Notes: generated by a model from the letters alone, not told the origin. 64,000 nt of DNA from Crocinitomicaceae bacterium (GCA_002707155.1 PAME01000001.1:604029-668028); one strand, 5' to 3'; positions 17,301 through 26,367 are shown, numbered from the stretch's first letter. Numbers and translations: made by a program.

Positions 17301-17394
17301 TCCAATTTCCACTGGCCACAGATCGCGTGGTTTTGGCTGTTGAACTGATACCTATTAATAAAATAAAAACGGAGGTTAAAATTGATGTTTTCAT
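14362..17394 (-). CDS. T9SS type A cargo protein with beta-rich repeats and a PKD domain
   Basis: A 1010-residue secreted protein. Residues 1-20 form a signal peptide. The region up to about 380 is Ser/Thr/Asn-rich with parallel-beta-helix-like repeats (SGNWNTSGTWDNGVPVPGDE start). A PKD domain lies near 860-930 (YLWDFGDNQTSTEMEPKHSY). The last about 80 residues are a type A T9SS sorting domain (YRVFDVQGKLLNRGTIEKG). It should be exported by type IX secretion and attached to the cell surface, possibly as an adhesin. It is monocistronic, with a terminator after it and a -7 element before it. Confidence 0.85.
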   Translation of the reverse strand: MKTSILTSVFILLIGISSTAKTTRSVASGNWNTSGTWDNGVPVPGDEVYIENGDAVTLTATTSISTLYIEGNSTSFTINTGVVLFVSKNVVMIPTGNSQSNNLVINGTLYSSKGMTPRTVGGFTGYTANISGSGLMQLVQDLYNFSLSDGTMTVNLGCAVECRDMYNYSTGAASSMTLNLTDSINVKRNIILQAQSVAATSLTINMNNASAKIRMGGVFDIRNNGGQITQGTAESIFYFGNLSNYLVNANIDYRNIGIESQTLSGNVNISKVTNNVIIDGGKTLTTNGNDLLISAGNLVINGNISASTGDVLSMAGSTAQTITVNSAANVSVLDISNTSGGVSIAGSGSLNVTTGVTFSTPAATALSTNGKVVLKDNGSGMASLGNLNSHTVSGNVTCEFRTQTLSNIEYRLLTVPITGVTLGDIDYNASNCADCLYTYGFPGSNTPSTGGIASTYSYNNGSVSSDFDEGWTAATNVSNTISPQNGLTWYIGPGSGWGSRSAYSIDVTGAPNVGPYTISAANGSTMTFSGSGANFNWALVGNPFPSTIDYSSVTRNNVSGDSYLFKADNGGYALDNIIPPFQAFFVKVTGASPSLVFNESDKSTTQKVYQKNVKDNDEIQVKLSTPLYPNKFNYTYLRFNKGATANFDAGMDKYQFSNPYPYPNVSFKAADDTATYRYVTGPDQGHIEIPLNAHGYVSGTYELSFSNLDKINGCVILEDTYTGNSKNLTASDSLYSFILSDTTTNARFVLHVYNFAKEMLTTNSSCYGENSGSNTLEFYNLGNYFTSWMDEDQQYVGGSFNASISETISDLAPGNYSIEIQSMDLNCPAVTEYFSIHEPAEMKTNFGFANQLLSFRTNKEIEFKNLSTGGIASYLWDFGDNQTSTEMEPKHSYTAAGVYEIVLTAENGNSDCNVAYKQSIEVAEATGLKELSNSAGYQLVQEHGQFNVHFTQAAVSDMNYRVFDVQGKLLNRGTIEKGSMVETIEVKGQGIVLINMHYNNQTETVKAMKQ

Positions 17395-17420
17395 AATGTG
17401 TTCACAAATTTGTATGAATG

Positions 17421-17428
17421 CAAATATA
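17421..17428 (-). promoter_or_regulatory. Possible -7 element of the T9SS cargo gene
   Basis: Minus strand TATATTTG matches TAnnTTTG and ends 26 bases before the ATG at 17394. No clear -33 box. Confidence 0.42.
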
Positions 17429-17546
17429 GTAAGAATTCTGGTCTGAATTAGGTTATTAGCACTGGGTATATTAGTTTGTTTTGGATGAAATTTCTTAAAA
17501 GAATTAATGCTCCAGAATTAAATGGAATAATATTCATTGGCTAAAT

Positions 17547-17554
17547 TATATTTG
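17547..17554 (+). promoter_or_regulatory. Possible -7 element heading the polysaccharide cluster
   Basis: TATATTTG ends 18 bases before the ATG at 17573 of the tyrosine-kinase gene, the first gene of the long plus-strand run. The -33 box is not obvious. Confidence 0.45.
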
Positions 17555-17572
17555 CACATTATTGCAGATACT

Positions 17573-19975
17573 ATGTCAAAGCAAACATCGAGCTTAATTG
17601 AAGTTGAAGATTTTTACAAGCTTCTCAATTTTTTTTCGGCAAATGCCTTAGTTCTTATTATTTTACCATTGATGGCGTTCTTACTATCATTGCTCTACAT
17701 CCATCGTCAACCTACTGTTTATTCTTCAAAATCTCAGATTTTATTGAAATCAGAAGAGGTTTACGATTACCAGAACCAATTGACTCAAGGTCTCGGAATG
17801 GGAAATTCGTTTGCTTCTTACGATAGAATAGAAAGCCAAAAACGTGTAATATTATCTTCCGGATTAATTCGAAAGGCATTAAGGAAATTAGGGGTCGATG
17901 TTTCTTATTTTATTGTAGGGCGGATTAAAAAAACGGAGGTCTACGCAAACCTACCATTTAAGGTATACCCTGGGTTAGAAGGAACCGCTATTTCGAATCT
18001 GGCGATTGCTTTTCGCTTTATTGATAAAGATTTTTACGAATTAATTTTCACTCACAAAGGAGAGGAATTGCGCAAGCAGTATCGTTTTGGTGAAGTCATT
18101 TATGATTATGGATTTAATTTTAGAGTTGACAAGGCTCCTTTTATCAATGAGATAGCATTGACTTCTTTGATAGATTTAAATTATGAGTTTGTTATAAATG
18201 ATTTAGGAATACTTGAAAATAAGTACAAATCTAGTATTGCCGTAGAAAGTTTGGATTGGACAAGTATAATAGAGTTGAAATGTAGTGATGTTATTCCTGC
18301 TAGAGCTTCGGCTTTTTTAGACAGTTTAGGCGCAGTTTATATTGATTACAATTTACAGAATAAACTAAATATAAACCACAAGACCCAACACTTTATTGAC
18401 AATCAAATAAGCGATGTAATTGAAATTTTGGATCAAATTGAGCAAGACTTGGAAACGTATCGAGAATCTAAATCCATTTTAAATTTAAATAAAGAAGAGA
18501 ATGAATATTTCAATCAATTATTGGAATTTGAGTCCTTGAAATCGAATATTAAGCTGAATTTGAATTCTATACAAGACTTAAGGACTTATATTTTGAATGT
18601 AGGTGATGATGCTTTGCTGCCTCCGGCGTTATATCTTGTTGAAGGTGATGAATATTTGAAAAAATCAATAAATGAGTTTTATTCCATTCAAATTGAACGT
18701 AGCGAAATGATGATTTCTGCGAAAGAAGGAAATACTAGTGTTCGTCAATTGGATGGGAAAATTGATCAGTTGAGATTTAACTTGTTGACTTATTTGAAAA
18801 ACTCAGAAAAAGCATATGAAGACAAACTTAAAGACGTAGATAAGGAAATTAAAAGATTTGAAAGCAAACTGATGGGGGTGCCAAAAGATCAACGACACTT
18901 ATTGAACATAGAACGACGTTTGCAAGTTAATGAGAAATTATATTTGTTTTTGTTGGAGAAAAGAGCGGAAACAATAATATCCGAAGGAGGAATTGTCTCG
19001 GAGGTTAGAGTTTTAGAAAAGGCTAAAACTTCGGGAATTCTTTCCCCCAACAAAAGTAAAATTAAGACAACCTTTGTTTTAATAGGTATGGCTTTAGCCT
19101 TTGCAATTGCTATCATTAAAAGTTTGTTTTTCGATAAAACTAAAAGTGTAAAGGAGTTAACAGAACGTACGGATGTTCCTGTATTTGGAGGTGTTCCGTT
19201 CCTTAACAAAGATGAAGGCTATACTAAAGTTACCGAATCGTTAAAAAGTAATTTGGCAGAATCGTTTCGAATCATTCGAAGCAATATTAAATTTATGTTG
19301 GATGGGGCTTCAAATGAATTTGATTCTAAAGTGGTATTGGTTACTTCCATGTTACCCGGGGAAGGGAAGACATTTAACTCTTTCAATCTTTCATTGATTT
19401 TATCTGCAGCAGGTAAAAAAGTTTTGTTAGTTGATTTCGATTTACACAAACCAAGAGTGCATCGAGCGGTAGGTCTTTCTAATAAATATGGAACTAGTAA
19501 TGTTTTAATCAAACAAAAAAGCTTGGATGAGGTGGTGCAAAGTACACCTTTTGAAAATTTATCGGTAATTAGTTCTGGTCCTATTCCGCCCAATGCATCT
19601 GAATTGGTAGTGAGGGAATCAACCCAAGATTTTTTTAATGAAGCCAGAAGTAAATTTGATTTTGTGATCATTGACACACCTCCTGCGGGCTACTTGTCTG
19701 ATGCGCTTTCATTGACTTTACATGCAGATGTGGCTCTAATTGTAATCAATCAAAAGAATGCGTTCAATCGCAGCATTCAAATGATTACAGATTTTGTGCA
19801 TAAAAATAAATTGCAAAATGCAGGTTTTGTTTTGAATGGAATAAAATCCAGTAAGTTGAAGTACTATTATTCTAAATACGGATACGGATACGGATACGGA
19901 TACGGATATGGGTACGGATATGGGTACGGATACGGTTATGGCTATGGGGAAGAATCCAAAGATGGAAGAGTTTAA
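17573..19975 (+). CDS. Wzc-type polysaccharide chain-length regulator and tyrosine autokinase
   Basis: An 800-residue BY-kinase. A Wzz-type N-terminal domain has a membrane helix near 35-55, a long periplasmic part with coiled coils (about 250-440) and a second helix near 500-520. The cytoplasmic kinase domain has Walker A (SMLPGEGKTF, Lys599), Walker A-prime (VLLVDFDLHKP) and Walker B (FVIIDTPP). The C-terminus is a tyrosine tail: YYYSK followed by twelve Tyr-Gly pairs, 15 tyrosines in all, the expected autophosphorylation cluster. ATG at 17573 was chosen over TTG at 17537, which lies upstream of the likely -7 element. Confidence 0.92.
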   Translation: MSKQTSSLIEVEDFYKLLNFFSANALVLIILPLMAFLLSLLYIHRQPTVYSSKSQILLKSEEVYDYQNQLTQGLGMGNSFASYDRIESQKRVILSSGLIRKALRKLGVDVSYFIVGRIKKTEVYANLPFKVYPGLEGTAISNLAIAFRFIDKDFYELIFTHKGEELRKQYRFGEVIYDYGFNFRVDKAPFINEIALTSLIDLNYEFVINDLGILENKYKSSIAVESLDWTSIIELKCSDVIPARASAFLDSLGAVYIDYNLQNKLNINHKTQHFIDNQISDVIEILDQIEQDLETYRESKSILNLNKEENEYFNQLLEFESLKSNIKLNLNSIQDLRTYILNVGDDALLPPALYLVEGDEYLKKSINEFYSIQIERSEMMISAKEGNTSVRQLDGKIDQLRFNLLTYLKNSEKAYEDKLKDVDKEIKRFESKLMGVPKDQRHLLNIERRLQVNEKLYLFLLEKRAETIISEGGIVSEVRVLEKAKTSGILSPNKSKIKTTFVLIGMALAFAIAIIKSLFFDKTKSVKELTERTDVPVFGGVPFLNKDEGYTKVTESLKSNLAESFRIIRSNIKFMLDGASNEFDSKVVLVTSMLPGEGKTFNSFNLSLILSAAGKKVLLVDFDLHKPRVHRAVGLSNKYGTSNVLIKQKSLDEVVQSTPFENLSVISSGPIPPNASELVVRESTQDFFNEARSKFDFVIIDTPPAGYLSDALSLTLHADVALIVINQKNAFNRSIQMITDFVHKNKLQNAGFVLNGIKSSKLKYYYSKYGYGYGYGYGYGYGYGYGYGYGYGEESKDGRV
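19877..19948 (+). repeat. Hexanucleotide tandem repeat coding for (Tyr-Gly)12
   Basis: Twelve tandem 6-base units: five TACGGA, then alternating TATGGG and TACGGA, then TACGGT, TATGGC and TATGGG. Changes in copy number would keep the frame and alter only the number of tyrosines. Confidence 0.95.
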
Positions 19976-19991
19976 ACCCAATTTGTAATTT

Positions 19992-20840
19992 ATGAGCGTT
20001 ACTAAAGTTTGGGAATCTAGAATAACTTGTAAAACCGAGACGATTAATTTTGGTTTTGGCGATATTTATAGATATCGTGACTTATTATTTCTTTTTGTTA
20101 AGAGGGATTTTATTGCCTTTTACAAACAAACTATACTAGGTCCATTATGGTTTTTTATTCAACCTCTTTTGATGACATTAACCTATGTATTTATTTTTGG
20201 TCGGGTTGCAAACCTTTCATCGGACGGTAGTTCTTATCTTCTTTTTTACTTATGTGGTATAATAACCTGGACTTATTTCTCTGATGCGGTAAACCAAACA
20301 TCGACTACTTTTACTAAGAATGCACAGCTTTTTGGAAAGGTATATTTTCCGAGAATTATTACTCCTTTGGCCGTAGTCATAACCAATTTATTGAAACTCA
20401 GCATACAATTATGTTTGTTTGGGTTTATACTAGTAATCTACCTGGTAAAAGGAGAGCAGGTTGAACCGAATATCACCATTCTAGCTTATCCATTGTTAGT
20501 TTTAGTGATGGGAATGTTGGGGCTAGGAATTGGTCTTTTAGTTTCTTCTTTGACTACCAAATACCGCGACCTACAATTTTTAATTCAGTTTAGCGTACAA
20601 CTGTTAATGTACGCTTCAACGTTGATTTTTCCATTATCTAGTTTGGAAGGTAAGTTTAGATTAATTATTTTATGTAATCCGATGAGTTCAATTATTGAAA
20701 CATCGAGATTTATGTTTTTAGGAACTGGATCAATACCTTATTATGCTCTTTTATATACGGCTGTTGTTTCTATAGTTTTATTCTTTTTTGGGATATTTGT
20801 ATTTAATCGAACTGAGAAAAATTTCATGGATTCTGTTTAA
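19992..20840 (+). CDS. Polysaccharide ABC exporter, permease (Wzm-like)
   Basis: A 282-residue ABC-2 type permease with six predicted helices. The N-terminal cytosolic part has YRDLLFLFVKRDFIAFYKQT and PLWFFIQPL, characteristic of O-antigen and teichoic-acid exporters. It should move an undecaprenyl-linked glycan across the inner membrane with the ATPase encoded next. The gene follows the kinase by 16 bases. Confidence 0.9.
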   Translation: MSVTKVWESRITCKTETINFGFGDIYRYRDLLFLFVKRDFIAFYKQTILGPLWFFIQPLLMTLTYVFIFGRVANLSSDGSSYLLFYLCGIITWTYFSDAVNQTSTTFTKNAQLFGKVYFPRIITPLAVVITNLLKLSIQLCLFGFILVIYLVKGEQVEPNITILAYPLLVLVMGMLGLGIGLLVSSLTTKYRDLQFLIQFSVQLLMYASTLIFPLSSLEGKFRLIILCNPMSSIIETSRFMFLGTGSIPYYALLYTAVVSIVLFFFGIFVFNRTEKNFMDSV

Positions 20841-20859
20841 AATTAAATCTGTCTTTTTT

Positions 20860-22137
20860 TTGAATAAAAGTGAGTCAATATTAAAAGTAGCTGGCCTTGG
20901 TAAGCAATACAGACTTGGGCAAATAGGATTTGGAACGATTTCTCATGATTTGAATCGATGGTGGGCAAAACTTAGAGGAAAAGAAGATCCATTTTTAAAA
21001 GTTGGCGTAGAAAATGACCGGACGTTAGAAAACAATAATGAGTGCGTGTGGGCGATACGTGATATTAGCTTTGAAGTGAATCGAGGTGAGGTATTAGGTA
21101 TCATTGGTAAAAATGGCGCAGGTAAATCAACCTTATTAAAGGTTCTATCAAAAGTTACGGGACCTACTAAAGGCGAAATTGTTTACAACGGAAGAATTGC
21201 AGCTCTTCTGGAAGTAGGGACTGGGTTTCATCCTGAATTGACTGGAAAAGAAAATGTTTTTTTGAACGGTGCAATTTTAGGTATGACTCGCAGGGAGGTT
21301 CAAGAAAAATTTGATGAAATTATTGAATTCGCAGGTGTTAAACGATACATTGATACGCCGGTAAAACGCTATAGTTCAGGAATGTTAGTACGTCTAGGAT
21401 TTGCAGTTGCGGCGCATTTAGAACCAGAAATATTAATTGTAGATGAAGTATTAGCCGTAGGTGATTTCGAGTTTCAAAAGAAATGTTTGGGAAAAATGGA
21501 CGAAGTCAGTAAATCTGGCCGGACTGTTTTGTTTGTTAGTCATAATATGGCGGCGGTGAAAAATTTATGCGACCGAGCAATTGTCATTGACAAAGGGAGT
21601 GTTGTTTTTTCTGGAAATACTGATTTAGCTATTGATAAATACCTTGATGTTGCTCATAAGAGCCAAATTGAAGCTACCAATGATTTGGTTTTTTCGGTAG
21701 GAGAAAATCAAATTAATAAAATTAGAATCTTTTCTAATCAACAAGAAAAACAGATATTGGAAATTGGTGATAATTTGAAAGTCCAATTTGATTATTTGCT
21801 AAACAATACTTTGGAATTAAAGAATTTTAATGTTGCATTTAGAATATATGATGAAGAGGAAAATTGCCTTTGTAATGAAGCAATATCAGATAGAAATATG
21901 TTCGTGCCCTTACATAAGTCTACAGGTAAAATCGAATTTATACTGAATGATATTCGTTTATACCCTGGAAAATATTTCATTAAAATCTTCATTGCTAGTC
22001 CAGATTGGTTGCATGAGATAATTTCCACGGATTTATTTATGGCATTTGAAATTTTAGAATCTTCTAAAAAGGTAAATAGATTGCTTTCAAAAAACCATGG
22101 GCAATTTTATCTCTACCCAGAATGGAATTATGTTTAA
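20860..22137 (+). CDS. Polysaccharide ABC exporter, ATPase with C-terminal glycan-binding domain (Wzt-like)
   Basis: The ATPase domain has Walker A (IIGKNGAGKSTLLKVL), the signature YSSGMLVRLGF and Walker B (EILIVDEVLAVGD). About 150 extra residues after the ATPase (about 275-425) match the position of the carbohydrate-binding domain of Wzt proteins that recognise a capped O-antigen. I take TTG at 20860 as start, giving a usual N-terminus (LKVAGLGKQYRLG). The frame is open to an ATG at 20788, which would overlap the permease gene by 53 bases and add 24 untypical residues. Confidence 0.88.
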   Translation: MNKSESILKVAGLGKQYRLGQIGFGTISHDLNRWWAKLRGKEDPFLKVGVENDRTLENNNECVWAIRDISFEVNRGEVLGIIGKNGAGKSTLLKVLSKVTGPTKGEIVYNGRIAALLEVGTGFHPELTGKENVFLNGAILGMTRREVQEKFDEIIEFAGVKRYIDTPVKRYSSGMLVRLGFAVAAHLEPEILIVDEVLAVGDFEFQKKCLGKMDEVSKSGRTVLFVSHNMAAVKNLCDRAIVIDKGSVVFSGNTDLAIDKYLDVAHKSQIEATNDLVFSVGENQINKIRIFSNQQEKQILEIGDNLKVQFDYLLNNTLELKNFNVAFRIYDEEENCLCNEAISDRNMFVPLHKSTGKIEFILNDIRLYPGKYFIKIFIASPDWLHEIISTDLFMAFEILESSKKVNRLLSKNHGQFYLYPEWNYV

Positions 22138-22146
22138 AGAATTATT

Positions 22147-24108
22147 ATGAAAAATACACTGGCATTTATTACCCTAATCCTCTTATTGTTAATTAAACAG
22201 GATGTTTTTGGTCAACAGGCTGAGTGGGTTGCAAAAACAGTAACAACGGGGAATAATTATACAAGAGCCTTAACCATTGAAGGAGATTATGTTTATTCAG
22301 GGGGTAGGCATCGTTCTCCAAGCTACTATGTGAGTGGGAACGATTCAATTTTTATTCCACAATGGTATGGCAGTCGCGATATTTATTTTGCTAAATACAA
22401 TAAGAGTACCGGTAAGCAGATTTTTGTGAAGCATTATGGTACTTCCAAGTCGGAACAGGTTTGGAACATTACTTCTGATGGCCAAGGGGGAATTTATGTT
22501 CAGGGTGAATATTTTGATTCTTTGAACATTGATAATAAAATTATTTATGGTCTAGGAAAGCACGATTCATTTCTCGCAAAATTCGATACATCTGGAAATT
22601 GTCAATGGTTAAAGGGGTTTAGTTCACCCAACGGGGCATATATTAACGATATTAGAATTGAAGCTAAAAAGGTTTATGTAGCTGGTGGTTATACAGATAA
22701 GATGTTAGTTTTTAATAATAGTGACACCGTTAACGGCGGAGGTGGATTTATCCACAGGTATGACTTAATGGGTAATTTTGAATGGGGAATAACCGATACT
22801 TCAAAGTCAGCTAAGGGGTCCATCTCTTTCCAGGGTATTTGCGTTCAGGATTCTACTATTTTTTTCACTGGCGGAGTGAACTATCTGACTAAACTGGGGA
22901 ATTATTCAATACAAGCAACTAACAATCAATGGGGTGATTTTGTTCTTGGATGTATCGAAAATGACACAGTCAAATGGGTAAAAAACTCGGGAACGAGTTA
23001 CTCTGAAAACGCAATAAGAATAGAAAAGGTTAAGAATAGCTTGTACATTGCTGGAACATTCACGGGAAAGTCAGAATTCTTGGGCGAAAATATAAATGCC
23101 GGTGACACATTAGGTTCTGCAGCACAATTATATAATAAGCAAAACATATTTGTTCTAAAAACGGATTTAGAGGGTAACCTTGTGTTTTTGGAATCAATAA
23201 AATCAAGTATTTCTAGGTTTGGTGGTTTGAAAGTTGATTATAACGAAGTGCCATGGATTAGTGGAATGTTTCAAGATACGGTTTCGATTAAGGATTCTAC
23301 GTTTTATGCAAAAGGCGGCTCTGATATTTTTATAACTAAAATAAATAGTAATGGTATTTCGCCTCAGATTAGGCATTTTGGTGGCGATTCTCTTAATGTT
23401 GTTGAGGCTGGATTGGGCGATCGCGCTCATGATTTGGATATTGATGAATCAAGTAATGCGATATACGTAACTGGAGCTTTTTCGGGAGATTATAATTTTT
23501 CTGGTCTTTCAGGTAAAGGACATTTTAATAATAATCATTATGGAGTGCTTGTTAAATTTAGACAAGAAGTTGATTTGAAGAATTTTTCTTACGATAAGGA
23601 AATATGTGTGGATTCCTCATATTCCATTCGTAGTCCCTATTATAGTGAGCTAGATACAGTGTCTTGGAAAGTAATTAGCCCTTCAGGGATACAGAATTAT
23701 TCAGGAACTGTATTAAATTTTGCACCTGTTGATTCTGGTAAATATAAGGTTTCACTATCCGTTATGAATCAAAATTCAAATGACACAATCCAATTAGAAT
23801 TGAAGGCATTAATTTGTAAAAATGATAGTGGTGCTAATGATACTACTCATGTAGAAAATTTATTTAAAAAGAAGGAGTCGTTTTATTTATTTCCTAACCC
23901 TACTTCTGATTTATTGAATATGGTATTTTTTAATTCAGAGGTTCCTTTTGAGATATCTGTAACTTCTATCTTAGGAAATGTCCTTTATCAAGGGGTTTAT
24001 GCAAATAATCAATCAATTAATATTTCAAATTTACCTGAAGGTTTGTATTTTTTGCGAGCTCATTATGAAAATGGTGAAATAAAGGCCAAACAATTCATTA
24101 AGCATTAA
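22147..24108 (+). CDS. T9SS type A cargo protein with beta-propeller-like repeats
   Basis: A 653-residue secreted protein. Residues 1-22 form a signal peptide. Repeated segments of the form GNCQWLKGF, GGIYVQGEYF and AIYVTGAFSGDY across residues 60-480 look like delta-60 / SBBP-type beta-propeller blades. A PKD-like domain follows (near 500-555), and the last 75 residues are a type A sorting domain (FYLFPNPTSDLLNMVF, LPEGLYFLRAHYENG). It sits between exporter and glycosyltransferase genes with gaps of only 9 and 2 bases, so it is part of the cluster's transcription unit. Confidence 0.83.
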   Translation: MKNTLAFITLILLLLIKQDVFGQQAEWVAKTVTTGNNYTRALTIEGDYVYSGGRHRSPSYYVSGNDSIFIPQWYGSRDIYFAKYNKSTGKQIFVKHYGTSKSEQVWNITSDGQGGIYVQGEYFDSLNIDNKIIYGLGKHDSFLAKFDTSGNCQWLKGFSSPNGAYINDIRIEAKKVYVAGGYTDKMLVFNNSDTVNGGGGFIHRYDLMGNFEWGITDTSKSAKGSISFQGICVQDSTIFFTGGVNYLTKLGNYSIQATNNQWGDFVLGCIENDTVKWVKNSGTSYSENAIRIEKVKNSLYIAGTFTGKSEFLGENINAGDTLGSAAQLYNKQNIFVLKTDLEGNLVFLESIKSSISRFGGLKVDYNEVPWISGMFQDTVSIKDSTFYAKGGSDIFITKINSNGISPQIRHFGGDSLNVVEAGLGDRAHDLDIDESSNAIYVTGAFSGDYNFSGLSGKGHFNNNHYGVLVKFRQEVDLKNFSYDKEICVDSSYSIRSPYYSELDTVSWKVISPSGIQNYSGTVLNFAPVDSGKYKVSLSVMNQNSNDTIQLELKALICKNDSGANDTTHVENLFKKKESFYLFPNPTSDLLNMVFFNSEVPFEISVTSILGNVLYQGVYANNQSINISNLPEGLYFLRAHYENGEIKAKQFIKH

Positions 24109-24110
24109 TT

Positions 24111-25082
24111 TTGGAATTAATTAGCGTAGCCCTACCTAATTACAATGGAGGGCTTTTTTTATCTGAAGCCATAAATTCTATTCTAAAACAAACTTACTCC
24201 GAGTTTGAGTTAATAATAGTTGATGACGCATCAGTAGATAATTCGGTAGAAATTATTGAATCGTTTGAAGATAAACGGATTAAATTAATTAAACTGAAAA
24301 AAAATGGAGGAATCGTAAATGCATTGAATACAGCTATAAATGAATCCAAAGGGGGGATTATAGCAAGAATGGATAGTGACGATATTTCTCACCCGGAGCG
24401 TTTTGAAAAATGCATGAATGTTTTTTTTCAAAACCCTGAAGTTGGTGTTGTTGGTACTTGGATGGAAACTTTTGGTAGGGATAAGCAATTATGGAAGTAC
24501 CATGATACGAATGAAAAACTTAAGCAAGAATTATGGTTTGGTAGTCCCATACCTCATCCGGCTTCCATGTTTAGAGTTTCAGTTTTGAGAGAAGCTAATA
24601 TTCAATATGAAAGTGATTTTCCGCATATGGAAGATTACTTGTTTTTTTATAATTTGAGTAAGTTTACTAGCTTTTACATTGTGCCTGAAGTGTTATTCAA
24701 TTACAGATTGCATCAATCAAATATCACAGGCTTGAATAGAAGTTCTTTTCAGAAAAGACTAATTGAAATTCAATCCTATATTCTTGTTGACTCGAGAACT
24801 TTTGTCCCAAACCGTCGGTTTAGTGAAATTTTGTATCAAGTTTCAGCGGGAAATATTTTGCACCACTCTCCAAGCATATTACTTAATTGGCTCAGACAGT
24901 TTAAAATGGTTGTAGATAATGACGACTTACAGCCAGTATTAAATGAAAAGTGGAAACGAATGCTATATAAGATTGTCGATTTAAGGCCATTTAAAGGTTT
25001 TGTGTTGGCTTTTCGGTCGGGTTTTTTAAACTTCTTGTTTATTAAATATTTCTTAACTAGGGTGTTGGGCATTAAACCGTAA
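24111..25082 (+). CDS. GT2 glycosyltransferase
   Basis: A 323-residue GT-A fold enzyme. It has SVALPNYNGGLFLSEAINS, VDDASVDNS, and the metal-binding MDSDD (DxD-type) in GGIIARMDSDDISHP; the acceptor-side residues are near PHMEDYLFFY. It should add one sugar from a nucleotide donor to a growing lipid-linked oligosaccharide on the cytosolic face. TTG at 24111 is the only start that keeps the first strand. It overlaps the next gene by one base. Confidence 0.86.
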   Translation: MELISVALPNYNGGLFLSEAINSILKQTYSEFELIIVDDASVDNSVEIIESFEDKRIKLIKLKKNGGIVNALNTAINESKGGIIARMDSDDISHPERFEKCMNVFFQNPEVGVVGTWMETFGRDKQLWKYHDTNEKLKQELWFGSPIPHPASMFRVSVLREANIQYESDFPHMEDYLFFYNLSKFTSFYIVPEVLFNYRLHQSNITGLNRSSFQKRLIEIQSYILVDSRTFVPNRRFSEILYQVSAGNILHHSPSILLNWLRQFKMVVDNDDLQPVLNEKWKRMLYKIVDLRPFKGFVLAFRSGFLNFLFIKYFLTRVLGIKP

Positions 25083-26302
25083 TGGAACGTAAATCGAGAA
25101 ATACCTTGTGTTTATTCACGATGAACTTTCCGGATGGAAATTCAGAAGAATTTTTGATGGCTGAGCTTCCTTTTTTACTTCAAAAATTTGATGAAATAAG
25201 AGTTTACCCAATTTACTCAGGGAAAATCGAATTACAGAGAGTCTTATCGGATAAAATTAAGGTCATACACCATGGACATAAAATTGAAGAGGGAGTTTCG
25301 TGGTTGAAATTACTTGTTAATATTAAGTTTCTTATTTCAGCTTTTGTTCTGGACTTGAACTTTTACGGAGCGATAAAAACAATTAAGAATATAAAATACT
25401 GGATTATTTACTCGAATAAAGTTTTAGGCATGCTTCAATTCTTTAAAACTGATATATCCACTATAGAAAAGCCAGTTTTTTATAGCTATTGGTCTCTTGA
25501 ATGGTTGTCCGTTTTTTCATTAATTGATTTTGGAAAAGAGAAACAATTTGTTTCTAGAATGTTAGGAATTGATGTGTACGAAGAAAGACATATTAACGGC
25601 TTTGTCCCATGGCGAAGATTCAGTTTAATGGGTGCGAAAAAGTTATTTCCAAATAGTTTGAAGTCTTTAGAGTATGTAAACGCAAAGCATCCTAATCTTA
25701 GAATTAAAAAGAGTTACCTAGGTACTAATGATATTAATAAGAAGAGAAATAAGAAGGCTGAATTAGTGTTGCTTTCCTCGTCTCGTTTAATTGATTTAAA
25801 AAGAGTGTATTTAATTCCACCTATTGTTCAAAAACTACATCAAAAACTTGTTTGGATGCATTGGGGAGATGAGGGTAGGGACAAGGTAAGAGCATTTTCT
25901 GCAGCAAAATCGTTTTTGAATGAAAGTACTTATCAGTTCTATCCGCATGAATCCGATGTAAGTAAACTGTATGATTTCTACAATGAACACAATAACGCTA
26001 TTTTTATTCATTTGAGTGAGACAGAGGGTTTGCCAACGTCTTTAATTGAAGCTGCATCAATGGGATTTCCTATAATTTGCACAGATGCCGGAGGTTCGAG
26101 GGAAGTTGTAAGTCATGGTGTTAATGGATTTGTATTACCAATTAATTTTCAAATTGAAGAGGCAGTTCAATCGATAAACAAGTTGCTGGCATCTAAAGCT
26201 TTGAGAGAACAATTTGGTATTGCATCTCGGAGAATTTGGGAACAAAATTTTTCAGCTGACAATAATTACCCCGACTTTATTAAAAGACACATATTAAATT
26301 AA
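25082..26302 (+). CDS. GT4-type glycosyltransferase
   Basis: A 406-residue GT-B enzyme. The C-terminal donor-binding half shows LSSSRLIDLKRVYLIPPI and the EX7E-type segment SETEGLPTSLIEAASMGFP followed by CTDAGGSREVV. The N-terminal half is more variable. The donor and acceptor cannot be told. It starts on the last base of the previous stop codon and is followed by a 60-base gap with a possible internal promoter. Confidence 0.84.
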   Translation: MERKSRNTLCLFTMNFPDGNSEEFLMAELPFLLQKFDEIRVYPIYSGKIELQRVLSDKIKVIHHGHKIEEGVSWLKLLVNIKFLISAFVLDLNFYGAIKTIKNIKYWIIYSNKVLGMLQFFKTDISTIEKPVFYSYWSLEWLSVFSLIDFGKEKQFVSRMLGIDVYEERHINGFVPWRRFSLMGAKKLFPNSLKSLEYVNAKHPNLRIKKSYLGTNDINKKRNKKAELVLLSSSRLIDLKRVYLIPPIVQKLHQKLVWMHWGDEGRDKVRAFSAAKSFLNESTYQFYPHESDVSKLYDFYNEHNNAIFIHLSETEGLPTSLIEAASMGFPIICTDAGGSREVVSHGVNGFVLPINFQIEEAVQSINKLLASKALREQFGIASRRIWEQNFSADNNYPDFIKRHILN

Positions 26303-26359
26303 GTATTCCTAAAGTGTTTAATTAAAGTTAGTCACGATAGTTATGTAGATATTTCTGTC

Positions 26360-26367
26360 TAGATTTG
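26360..26367 (+). promoter_or_regulatory. Possible internal -7 element
   Basis: TAGATTTG matches TAnnTTTG, ends 15 bases before the ATG at 26383, and lies in one of the few gaps of the cluster. No -33 box seen. Confidence 0.35.

Noticed and set aside
14497-17446. Plus-strand open frames opposite the 1010-aa secreted protein
   Set aside because: They are shadows of a gene with clear signal peptide, PKD and sorting domains.
20788-20859. ATG start for the Wzt-like ATPase at 20788
   Set aside because: It would overlap the permease gene by 53 bases and add 24 hydrophobic and basic residues not seen in this family; TTG at 20860 fits better.
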